A stretch of 20,929 nucleotides of DNA, taken from NCBI GenBank assembly GCA_964415255.1, contig CAYQAC010000092.1, positions 1 through 20,929 on the forward strand, given 5' to 3'. Below, piece by piece: positions 14,730 through 20,929 of the stretch. The DNA is from JAHBVY01 sp964415255 (lineage in GTDB: Bacteria > Myxococcota_A > Polyangia > Polyangiales > Polyangiaceae). A program made the position numbers and the translations under genes. The notes under the pieces were generated by a model, which was given only the letters and a program-made list of their open reading frames with translations, was not told the origin of the DNA and did no database searches. Numbering within the stretch: position 1 is the stretch's first letter; each line of letters begins with the position of its first letter.

Positions 14730-15215
14730 ACCACTGATTTCGCCTGCGCGTGCGCTGAGCCGTTCGGCGCACGCTGCGCCGTCCGTCGCGCACAGCATCA
14801 GAGCGCTCGCGCTGCGTACCGGGCGCGCTGCGTCCGGTGCACGCTGCGCACCGGGCGTGCCGTCCGTCGCTCGCGCTGATCTTGGAGCCACTGGGCGCGT
14901 AGCCGTGCACGCGCCCCTGTGGCTCCAGGCTGTGGTGCGAGGCGCACAGTGGAGCGCTCGAAGGGTCCACGGTGAGGATGGTACCGCGTCGTGCTTTGCG
15001 TCTCACGGCGCTCAAGGGGGCGCCGCTTCGTCATGGCGCTCTCCGCCTCGCGAGGCACAGTCAGCTGCGTTGCCCTTGAAAGCGTCGCGGTTTCGTCAGC
15101 TAAGGCAGGCGCGCTGCTTGGGGATGGTGCTCCTCGGCTTGAGCTGCCGCTGCAGTTTGGCGTGCGACTTGCTCCACGTGCTTGAATGCGTACAAGCGTC
15201 ATGAGGGAGATAGGG
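14730..15215. other. Intergenic region, 486 bases, with a strong hairpin
   Basis: No convincing gene is seen; short frames here are low-complexity and overlap one another. The first 150 bases hold imperfect repeats built on CGCTGCG and CCGTCCGTCGC, including CCGGTGC-7-GCACCGG near 14836-14856. A long near-perfect hairpin lies at 14883-14927. The last bases carry the Shine-Dalgarno GAGGGAGA (15203-15210) of the next gene. A small RNA or a long 5' leader is possible. Confidence 0.5.
14883..14927. repeat. Strong two-part hairpin
   Basis: TGGAGCCAC (14883-14891) pairs with GTGGCTCCA (14919-14927), and inside it GGGCGCGT (14893-14900) pairs with ACGCGCCC (14909-14916). The loop is eight bases. 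Only one base on the left and two on the right interrupt 17 base pairs. No U-tract follows on the plus strand. Confidence 0.85.
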
Positions 15216-16058
15216 ATGACACGGACTCGGATCATGAACACGAGCCCTGGCGGAGCCGGGCCGCTTCAGTGCGCTGGCCTTCGGCTCGGCCTGTTGGCGC
15301 TCACGTTCGGCGCGGGCTGCACCACGTTGGGACCGATGCCGGTGGTCAGCGGTCAGTCGGTTGTGCCGGAGACGAGGGCGCGCGTGGAGGGCCAGGCGGG
15401 CGTCATGCCGGGTTACTACTTGAGCTCTGCCGTCTCGGAGCAGCCGGAGGGCAACGCGATCTCGCAGCTCGCGTTGATGTTCGATCCTAATGAGCTGATC
15501 GGCGTGCCAGGGCTCGGCGTCGGTGCGCGCGTCATCAACGGCGGTGATGGCAGCCCTTACGGTGAGCCGATGCTCCGCTACCGCACGCGCTTGGACGACG
15601 AGGACCGCTTCGCGGTGGGTGGTGTCGTCCACGGCATCCTGGTGAGCGACGAGGCGGAGGGCGCCTCCTTCGAGGCGCTGCGGCTCGGTGGCGAGCTCTC
15701 GGGGGATCTGCGCATCACGCCGAAGAGCGAGTATTTGGAGCTCCACCTTCAGGGTGGGGGCGCGCTGCTCGGCTTGGACGTGTCCGGGAGCTACTGCATG
15801 GGCGAGGCGGGGTATGGCGTCTCGTGTGACCAGGACGTCGCGAACGCGCGCGCCTCGGCCTCGGGGATCTACCCGACCTTGTTCGGAGGCCTCAGCTTAG
15901 ACGCCGCGCGCCTCTCAAGCAGCGTGTTCCACGGGCTCAGGCTGGCCATCTTGGTCGCTGGCGGACAGATGCCGCGCGTGCTCGCCGCCAAGCAGGCGAA
16001 CGCCGCGAGCTTCTTCAGCGGGGGCCTTAGCCTGACGCTGATGTTCGGCGGTGAGTAG
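15216..16058 (+). CDS. Predicted lipoprotein or outer-membrane-associated protein (unrecognised)
   Basis: The 280-residue protein has a hydrophobic signal region (LRLGLLALTFGAGC) ending in a lipobox-like GAGC followed by TT, so it is probably lipidated, although Gly at -3 is not ideal. The rest has many alternating Gly/Ala/hydrophobic strands (GGVVHGILVSDE, LELHLQGGGALLGLDVSGSY, IYPTLFGGLSLD) and ends in SGGLSLTLMFGGE. This resembles outer-membrane beta-barrel or porin-like proteins that are strand-rich to the C-terminus. Cys pairs (SYCMGEAGYGVSCDQ) may form a disulphide. The chosen start is ATG 15216, five bases after GAGGGAGA; ATGs at 15186, 15201 and 15234 are alternatives. No named family is recognised. 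Confidence 0.8.
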   Translation: MTRTRIMNTSPGGAGPLQCAGLRLGLLALTFGAGCTTLGPMPVVSGQSVVPETRARVEGQAGVMPGYYLSSAVSEQPEGNAISQLALMFDPNELIGVPGLGVGARVINGGDGSPYGEPMLRYRTRLDDEDRFAVGGVVHGILVSDEAEGASFEALRLGGELSGDLRITPKSEYLELHLQGGGALLGLDVSGSYCMGEAGYGVSCDQDVANARASASGIYPTLFGGLSLDAARLSSSVFHGLRLAILVAGGQMPRVLAAKQANAASFFSGGLSLTLMFGGE

Positions 16059-16157
16059 CAGCGTCGCTGGCCGCGTGACGATTCCGTCAGGCATCCTTAC
16101 AGCGTGAGCGGTCAGGGTTGTGCGGAGCTGAGCTCGGCGCGCAGCCGCCCGGCTGTG

Positions 16158-17561
16158 TCAGGGCCAGTGGGGGTGCCAGGGCCGCGCGGCTTGAAACTGG
16201 GCAGCCGCGCGCAGCACCCGAGCGTCCTGCTGGAGCGGGCCTACGATCTGCAGGCCCACTGGCAGGCCGCGCGCGCTGAGCCCCGCGCGCACTGAGGCCG
16301 CCGGGTGCCAGGAGAGGTTGAAGGGGATGGTGAAGGAGGCCACGCTCGCGACGCGCTGGAGCTGACCCTCAGTTTCCACCGGGAAAGGCCCTGCGGCGGG
16401 GGGCGGATCGTAAGGGACGGTAGGGGTGAGCAGTAAGTCGTACTGACTGAATAGCTGAGCGCACCAAGCGCTGAGCTCCGCGCGGCGCCGCGCGGCCTCA
16501 CCCCACCACTCGAGATCGAGCCCCGTCTCCGCCATGCGGATGGTGGTGAGCACCGCGCGCTGGATCTCACCGGAGCGGCTCTTGAGCAGGGGCGCGAGCT
16601 CGGCGCCGAGCTCGTGCGCGTTAGCCAGGCCCCAGTCGGCGGCGAGCTCCGGCGGCCCGCCCTGGATGAGCTCCACGTGGTGGCCCAGCGTCTCGAAGCA
16701 GCGCGCCGCCTCCTCCACGACGCGCAGCACGTCGGATGCCACGACGGCGTAACCCAGGTCGCGGCTGAACGCGACGCGCCAGGGCCGCGCGGGTGGCCGC
16801 TCAAGGGCGCTCAGGTAGCTCTGGCCCGGGTGAGGCAGGCTGATGGGATCGAGCGGGTGGTGCCCCACGACTTGATCAAGGAACAGCGCGGCGTCCTCCA
16901 CCGTCTTGGTGAGCGGACCGGGGCAGGTGGTGCGGCCGCTGTCCCAGTGCGCGTGAGGACCCAGGGGCACGCGGCCCATGCTCGGCTTCATGCCGAAGGC
17001 CCCGACAAAGCTCGCTGGGATGCGGGTGGAGCCGCCGCCGTCGCTGGCCGTGGTGAGGGGCAGCACGCCGGCAGCGCACAGCGCCGCCGAGCCGCCGCTC
17101 GAGCCGCCGGGCGTGAGCTCAGGATCCCAAGGCGAGCGCGTGACCCCGTGGAGCAGGCTGCGGGTGATCGCCGTGGAGCCAAACTCAGGAGCGGTGGTCT
17201 TGCCGACCACGATGGCGCCCGCGGCGCGCAGCCGCTCGACCACGATCGAGTCGCGCGCAGCGACTTGGTCTTGGAACAGCCGCGAGCCGCGTGAGGTGAT
17301 CAGGCCCGCGGCGTCCTCCAGATCTTTAACGCCGAGCGCCAGGCCCTCGAACACGCGGCCTTCACCGGCCATCAGCCGCGCCTCCGCCTGCGCGGCCTCC
17401 TCCAATAGCTGCGCTGGGTCCCGCTGATAGACCAGGGCATTGAGCGTCGGGTTCTTCTGCTCGATCGCGCTGAGCGTCTCCCGCATCAGCTCCACGGGTG
17501 ACACCTGGCGCGCTCGGAGCAGCTCAGTGAGCTCAACCAGGCTGTGCTTCAGCAAGCTCAC
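16158..17561 (-). CDS. Amidase-signature hydrolase
   Basis: Amidase-signature enzymes hydrolyse C-N amide bonds through a Ser-cisSer-Lys triad. The 467-residue protein has family length. Lys79 lies in LALGVKDLEDAAG, the Gly/Ser-rich signature PGGSSGGSAA at 151-160 includes the cis-Ser, and the nucleophile is Ser178 in SDGGGSTRIPA. The C-terminus PVGLQIVGPLQQD is also typical. No GatB or GatC is nearby, and the sequence is not clearly GatA, so a free-standing amide hydrolase is more likely. The start is GTG 17559-17561, overlapping the manC stop as GTGA, so its translation is probably coupled to manC. Substrate unknown. Confidence 0.9.
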   Translation of the reverse strand: MSLLKHSLVELTELLRARQVSPVELMRETLSAIEQKNPTLNALVYQRDPAQLLEEAAQAEARLMAGEGRVFEGLALGVKDLEDAAGLITSRGSRLFQDQVAARDSIVVERLRAAGAIVVGKTTAPEFGSTAITRSLLHGVTRSPWDPELTPGGSSGGSAALCAAGVLPLTTASDGGGSTRIPASFVGAFGMKPSMGRVPLGPHAHWDSGRTTCPGPLTKTVEDAALFLDQVVGHHPLDPISLPHPGQSYLSALERPPARPWRVAFSRDLGYAVVASDVLRVVEEAARCFETLGHHVELIQGGPPELAADWGLANAHELGAELAPLLKSRSGEIQRAVLTTIRMAETGLDLEWWGEAARRRAELSAWCAQLFSQYDLLLTPTVPYDPPPAAGPFPVETEGQLQRVASVASFTIPFNLSWHPAASVRAGLSARGLPVGLQIVGPLQQDARVLRAAAQFQAARPWHPHWP

Positions 17562-18766
17562 AGCAGGTCCTCGCGGCCGCGCTGCTTCAATAGTTCGACC
17601 ACTTGACGAACATCCTGAGCGCGCTCGCGCGGGATGATGAGCAGCGCGTCATCCGTCTCCACCACGCAAAGATCGCTCACCCCCACCAGCGCCACCACCC
17701 TCGGCTTGTCTGACGGGGCCGCTCGGAGATCGCACACCAGGTTCCGCTGTGCGTCCACCAGGGCCGCGCAGGCTGGAGCCACGTTGCCGGCGCTGTCTCG
17801 CGCCCCGAGCTCCCAGCTCGACTCCCAGCTGCCCAAGTCGCTCCAGCCGAAGGCCGCCGGGACCACGTGGAGCCGCTCCGCGCGCTCCATCACTCCGTAG
17901 TCGATGCTGATCGACGGCGCGGCGGCGAACACCTCCTGTGCGATGGCCGCCTCCTCGCGTGTGCCGCGCGCGGCCGCCAAGCGCTTGAGGCCTTGGCTGA
18001 GCTCTGGCAGGTGCCGCTCGAGCTCAGCCATCATGTCCCCCGCGCGGAAGATGAACATCCCAGCGTTCCAGACGTAGCGGCCGCTCGCGAGGTAGCGCTC
18101 GGCGGTGGCGCGGTCCGGCTTCTCGACGAAGCGCGCTACGCGGTGCGCGGTCGCCGCAGGGCGTACGCCTCCTGGGTCAGTCAAGCTCACTTGGGCGCCA
18201 TCGAGCGCCACATCGCCGTTCGGCGACGCGACCCCTGCATCGTCAGCTAGGCTCACCACAGGCAGCCCCTCCACCTCGGCGCCGAGCTCGATGTAACCGT
18301 AGCCCGTCTCAGGGCGGGTCGGCTGGACGCCGATGGTGGTGATGACGCCTGACTCCGCGGAGGCCACGGCTCGAGCGAGCGCCCGCTGGAAGGCGGGCTC
18401 GTCGGTCACGTGCTGGTCGCTCGGCACCACCATCACGACGGCCTCCGGATCACGCGCGGCGATCAGCGCCGCGGCCCAGCCGATGCAGGGCGCGGTGTTA
18501 CGCGCCTGTGGTTCCCCGAGGAAACACTCAGCGGGCAGCTGCGGCAGCGCGGCGCGTGTCGCGGCCATGAGGTGCTCCCCGGTGGCGATCAGCAGGTGCT
18601 CTGAGGGGCACAGCGGGGCGAGCCTTTGCACGGTGGCTTCTATCAAGGTCTCTTGAGAGCCCGGGGCGATGCGGAGCAGCTGTTTGGGGCTGTGGCGCCG
18701 GGAGGCGGGCCAGAACCGGGTCCCACTGCCGCCGGCCATCACCACGGCGTACCGCGCGTGCGTCAT
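17558..18766 (-). CDS. manC: Mannose-1-phosphate guanylyltransferase
   Basis: This enzyme makes GDP-mannose from GTP and mannose-1-phosphate for glycan and polysaccharide synthesis. The 402-residue protein has the nucleotidyltransferase start VVMAGGSGTRFWPASR (8-23), KQLL, the LGEPQARNTAPCI block (83-95), VVPSDQHV, GYGYIEL (155-161), RFVEKP (212-217) and WNAGMFIF, ending with a left-handed helix region including IDYGVME. It lacks the fused isomerase domain of longer ManC/AlgA enzymes. It is longer than usual single-domain forms (about 350-360) because of roughly 30 extra residues at about 163-206, between GYGYIEL and RFVEKP. The start is ATG 18764-18766. It follows uppP by 67 bases on the same strand and overlaps the amidase. 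Confidence 0.93.
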   Translation of the reverse strand: MTHARYAVVMAGGSGTRFWPASRRHSPKQLLRIAPGSQETLIEATVQRLAPLCPSEHLLIATGEHLMAATRAALPQLPAECFLGEPQARNTAPCIGWAAALIAARDPEAVVMVVPSDQHVTDEPAFQRALARAVASAESGVITTIGVQPTRPETGYGYIELGAEVEGLPVVSLADDAGVASPNGDVALDGAQVSLTDPGGVRPAATAHRVARFVEKPDRATAERYLASGRYVWNAGMFIFRAGDMMAELERHLPELSQGLKRLAAARGTREEAAIAQEVFAAAPSISIDYGVMERAERLHVVPAAFGWSDLGSWESSWELGARDSAGNVAPACAALVDAQRNLVCDLRAAPSDKPRVVALVGVSDLCVVETDDALLIIPRERAQDVRQVVELLKQRGREDLL

Positions 18767-18833
18767 GAGGCGTGAGTACGCCGAGCGCTCAGGTGACGCA
18801 ACAGGGCCCAGCGAGACGTCGCGCGCGGCGTCG

Positions 18834-19625
18834 TCAAATCTGCAGCGCGGCGATCACCGCGACGGGGATCACCCACGCGGCGAACCACGCGAACTGGTTG
18901 CGGATCACGACGCGCCGGAGGAGCACCATCGCCAGCGCGCCGGTGATGAAGGCGACGACGGCGCCGATCAGCACGATCTCGGGCGCCCCCAGCTCCGACA
19001 CGTGGCGCGCCTCCAGCGCCATCGCGCCGAGCACCGGGGGGACGCTCATCAGCATCGAGAGCTCGAAGGCGCGGGCTGGCTTCACGCCGAGCCACAAGGC
19101 GAGCGCGATGGTCGTGCCGCTGCGGCTGATGCCCGGGAGCACCGCGATGCCTTGCGCGACGCCGATCAGCAGCGCGCCGAGGTAGGTCGGGACCTCGCGG
19201 TCACCCACGCGAGCGAAGCGCGTCGAGATCAGCAGCGCGGCGGTCGTCAGGAACCCGATGCAAAGCACCAGCGGCGACTCCGCGAGGCGGGCGACCAGCG
19301 AGCGCGACAGCAGCCCAATGACGCCGGTCGGTATCGACACCAGCGCGATCACCAAGAGGTCACGCCCCCCAGACGTCTCGGTGAGCCGCTTCGGGTGAGG
19401 CAGCGCGCGCAGGCCTTCGCGCAGGAGCGACACCAGGCGCTCACGCACGAGGAGCATGGTGGCGGCCAAGGTGCCTGCGTGGAGCACCACGCTCAAGGTG
19501 AGGCTCGGCTCGCGGACGCCCATCAACAGCTGCGCCAGCGAGAGGTGCCCCGAGCTTGAGACGGGCAAGAACTCGGTGAGCCCCTGCAGCGCCCCGAGCA
19601 GGATCGCCTCCACCACGGGTGACAT
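18834..19625 (-). CDS. uppP: Undecaprenyl-diphosphate phosphatase
   Basis: This integral membrane enzyme removes phosphate from undecaprenyl diphosphate, recycling the lipid carrier for peptidoglycan and surface glycans, and can confer bacitracin resistance. The 263-residue length is typical. Both family signatures are intact: GLTEFLPVSSSGHL (15-28, Glu18 and SSSGH) and PGISRSGTTI (164-173), with the conserved LHAGT near 48-52. About eight hydrophobic helices are visible. The start is ATG 19623-19625. No Shine-Dalgarno is seen; an 8-base inverted repeat abuts the ATG and contains a -10-like TAAACG. It heads the uppP-manC-amidase series, which fits cell-surface glycan supply. Confidence 0.95.
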   Translation of the reverse strand: MSPVVEAILLGALQGLTEFLPVSSSGHLSLAQLLMGVREPSLTLSVVLHAGTLAATMLLVRERLVSLLREGLRALPHPKRLTETSGGRDLLVIALVSIPTGVIGLLSRSLVARLAESPLVLCIGFLTTAALLISTRFARVGDREVPTYLGALLIGVAQGIAVLPGISRSGTTIALALWLGVKPARAFELSMLMSVPPVLGAMALEARHVSELGAPEIVLIGAVVAFITGALAMVLLRRVVIRNQFAWFAAWVIPVAVIAALQI

Positions 19626-19650
19626 AGCGCCGCGTTTAGCATGCGGCGCT
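19626..19650. promoter_or_regulatory. Inverted repeat abutting the uppP start codon
   Basis: AGCGCCGC (19626-19633) and GCGGCGCT (19643-19650) are perfect reverse complements with a 9-base loop. The right arm on the minus strand ends directly at the uppP ATG. The loop carries TAAAC. It could be an operator over the promoter or, in a longer transcript, a hairpin blocking initiation. Confidence 0.55.
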
Positions 19651-19803
19651 CGGCGGACCCTAAAGTGGCGATCAGTTTGGCCTCAGACGCCCAGGGAACC
19701 GCTGTGACGCAGGCTTCATCCGGCCAAGAACCGGGTTTTTGGGGGGTTGGTCCCGCCTCAGCGTCGCCCGGCGTCACCACAGTCTTTGGGGTTTCACTGG
19801 GAA

Positions 19804-19838
19804 GAGACAGCTGAGCGAGAAGGGCTATAGTCGCCGAG
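19804..19838 (+). promoter_or_regulatory. Candidate promoter of the last gene
   Basis: TATAGT (19826-19831) is the best -10 in the window. It is followed by six bases and the GTG at 19838. GAGACA (19804-19809), at a 16-base spacing, is a moderate -35. No Shine-Dalgarno is present, so a leaderless transcript is likely. Confidence 0.5.
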
Positions 19839-20878
19839 TGCTGACCCCCGACGTTCGGTTGGATGGCTTCTCCACTCGGGATTGGTCGCGCCTGGCGCAG
19901 GCGTTTCGGCCCGCCGGCGAGCCGCCGCCGCGACCTGAGGGCGCGCGCGCAGGTGGCGTCGTCGTCGTGACGCGCGGCGGGCGGCCGGTGAAGCTCGTCT
20001 CCACCGTCACGGGGCGCGTGAAGCTGCTCGGCGCGAGCCGCGACGGGGCTGGCCTCGCGGGGCTCGAGTGGCCTGTGAGCCTCGACTCGCTGGCGCAGGC
20101 GCTCAGCGCGCGTTGGGCAGTGGAGCTGTCTTGGGGCGCGCTAGATGAGCTGGTGGGCCTCTGGTCAGAGCGGCTCACCTCTGAGCAGGACGCCTTCGAT
20201 CAGGTGGTGGAGCTGCTGCGCGCGGCGCAGGAGCTGGAGGCCGCCGGGAAGCTCCGGGCGCACCCCTTCAGGTTCGCGAGCCTGCCCTTGCCGTCACCGC
20301 GCGTGAAGGAGCGGGCGCTGGAGGCGGTGTGCCCCGCGGGGCGTAGCCTGCTGTTCGGTGTGTTCGATCGCGGCGCGCTCTACACCGCCGTGGCGCTCAG
20401 GCGTCAGGCGCGCGGCGTCGACTGGATCTTAGGCCCAGAGTATCTCCGCACGGATATGGGGCTGGTGAGCGGCGACTGGACGCGCGACTACCGCCACCTG
20501 TCGCGTGCGGTGGAGGAGCGCCTGGGTCCCATCGCGGTCGGTTGCTTCGGGGAGCTCGCCACGTTTCAGCGCTTGAGCGAGCCGGGCGCGGGCGGCGCCT
20601 TCGCCACCGCGGTGGCGGCGCGCGACGTGGTGCTGTCCCCCGTCGTGCCTGCGCTCGCCATCCCGCTCGGTCTGGACGCCGGGCGCGCGGCGTTCAGCGC
20701 GATCCGGGGGCTCGCGGAGCGGATGGGCGCGGGGAGCTGGTTCGGGGAGGAGGGCCCGCTCGGGCCGACCTTGGATCGCGTGCGCAGCGCCATCGAGGGG
20801 CGCGACGCGGTGGCGCTGCTCGGCTTCGATCCGATCCGGCTGCTCAGGCGGCTGCTGGCGCGGCGCTCCCACCGCTAG
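19838..20878 (+). CDS. Unrecognised soluble protein
   Basis: I do not recognise this 346-residue protein. It has no signal peptide or membrane helix. The first 80 residues are strand-rich (GGVVVVTRGGRPVKLVSTVTGRVKLLG). The middle (about 100-160) is helical with acidic and Ala/Leu-rich stretches (DAFDQVVELLRAAQELEAAGKL), and the last part has a compact alpha/beta look with SLLFGVFDRGALYTAVALRR and a basic end (RLLRRLLARRSHR). No catalytic signature is evident. The start is taken at GTG 19838, placed by the TATAGT box six bases upstream; the open frame extends 33 codons further in Arg/Ser-rich sequence. It is divergent from uppP with 212 bases between. The stop is TAG 20876-20878, overlapped by a strong hairpin. 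Confidence 0.78.
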   Translation: MLTPDVRLDGFSTRDWSRLAQAFRPAGEPPPRPEGARAGGVVVVTRGGRPVKLVSTVTGRVKLLGASRDGAGLAGLEWPVSLDSLAQALSARWAVELSWGALDELVGLWSERLTSEQDAFDQVVELLRAAQELEAAGKLRAHPFRFASLPLPSPRVKERALEAVCPAGRSLLFGVFDRGALYTAVALRRQARGVDWILGPEYLRTDMGLVSGDWTRDYRHLSRAVEERLGPIAVGCFGELATFQRLSEPGAGGAFATAVAARDVVLSPVVPALAIPLGLDAGRAAFSAIRGLAERMGAGSWFGEEGPLGPTLDRVRSAIEGRDAVALLGFDPIRLLRRLLARRSHR

Positions 20879-20908
20879 GACGACAAACGGTTTACCGGTT
20901 GTCGTCCT
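20877..20908 (+). terminator. Hairpin overlapping the last stop codon
   Basis: AGGACGACAA (20877-20886) and TTGTCGTCCT (20899-20908) form a perfect 10-base-pair stem with a 12-base loop. The left arm begins inside the TAG stop of the last gene. No T-run follows, so termination may need Rho or the hairpin may protect the 3' end. Confidence 0.55.
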
Positions 20909-20929
20909 CAAATCAGCAACTAGAGCGGT

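Noticed and set aside
14798..15746. Minus-strand frames across the 486-base gap and the lipoprotein gene
   Set aside because: They have low-complexity Arg/Ala content, no family features, and partly overlap a better-supported plus-strand gene with a clear Shine-Dalgarno.
19733..19747. T-run followed by G-run as an intrinsic terminator
   Set aside because: No stem precedes the T-run, and it lies in the region between divergent genes, where no transcript should end.

Overview
The window is one stretch of a GC-rich bacterial chromosome. It holds 18 convincing protein genes and no tRNA, rRNA, transposase, phage or CRISPR sequence. Several gene types point to a Myxococcota-like (former deltaproteobacterial) genome: an NtrY-type kinase without a partner regulator, a stand-alone FHA mini-protein, many lineage-specific lipoproteins, and a Mpo1/DUF962 protein. 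This assignment is an inference from protein style, not a database match.

Layout. (1) 1-1259: the 3' part of a ribonuclease J gene; its first ~53 visible bases lie in the wrong orientation. (2) 1628-2731: a Shewanella-like phosphatase lipoprotein, convergent with a cyclophilin (2892-3479, minus) across a hairpin. (3) 3698-8181, minus strand: a MATE efflux pump, a small FHA protein, a PcaF/PaaJ-type thiolase and a 3-hydroxyacyl-CoA dehydrogenase. The last two form a short acyl-CoA degradation unit. (4) 8421-11731, minus strand: three unrecognised envelope proteins, namely a membrane-anchored Ig-like protein, a WD40-like lipoprotein whose start overlaps the previous stop, and a two-helix membrane protein with a PH-like segment and a C-terminal zinc ribbon. 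Divergent from these, 11960-14164 carries an NtrY-like histidine kinase and a TlpA/ResA-type thioredoxin. (5) 14328-16058, plus strand: a DUF962/Mpo1-like membrane protein and a predicted outer-membrane-associated lipoprotein, separated by 486 bases with a strong hairpin. (6) 16158-19625, minus strand: uppP, a manC-type mannose-1-phosphate guanylyltransferase and an amidase. manC and the amidase overlap by GTGA. (7) 19838-20878, plus strand: an unrecognised soluble protein divergent from uppP, ending in a strong hairpin.

How it works together. The two clearest functional groups are acyl-CoA catabolism (dehydrogenase plus thiolase) and cell-envelope work (lipid-carrier recycling by UppP, GDP-mannose supply by ManC, the envelope cluster, a sensor kinase, a redox thioredoxin and lipoproteins).

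The most noteworthy observations are the inverted 53-nt segment inside the RNase J gene at the left edge; a recurrent TA-containing -10-like hexamer only 6-8 nt before the start codons of seven genes that lack a Shine-Dalgarno, which suggests leaderless transcription; the three-gene envelope cluster facing an orphan kinase; a lipoprotein whose lipobox has been tandemly duplicated by an in-frame 39-bp repeat; and an inverted repeat abutting the uppP start. I saw no complete defence, secretion or mobile system.
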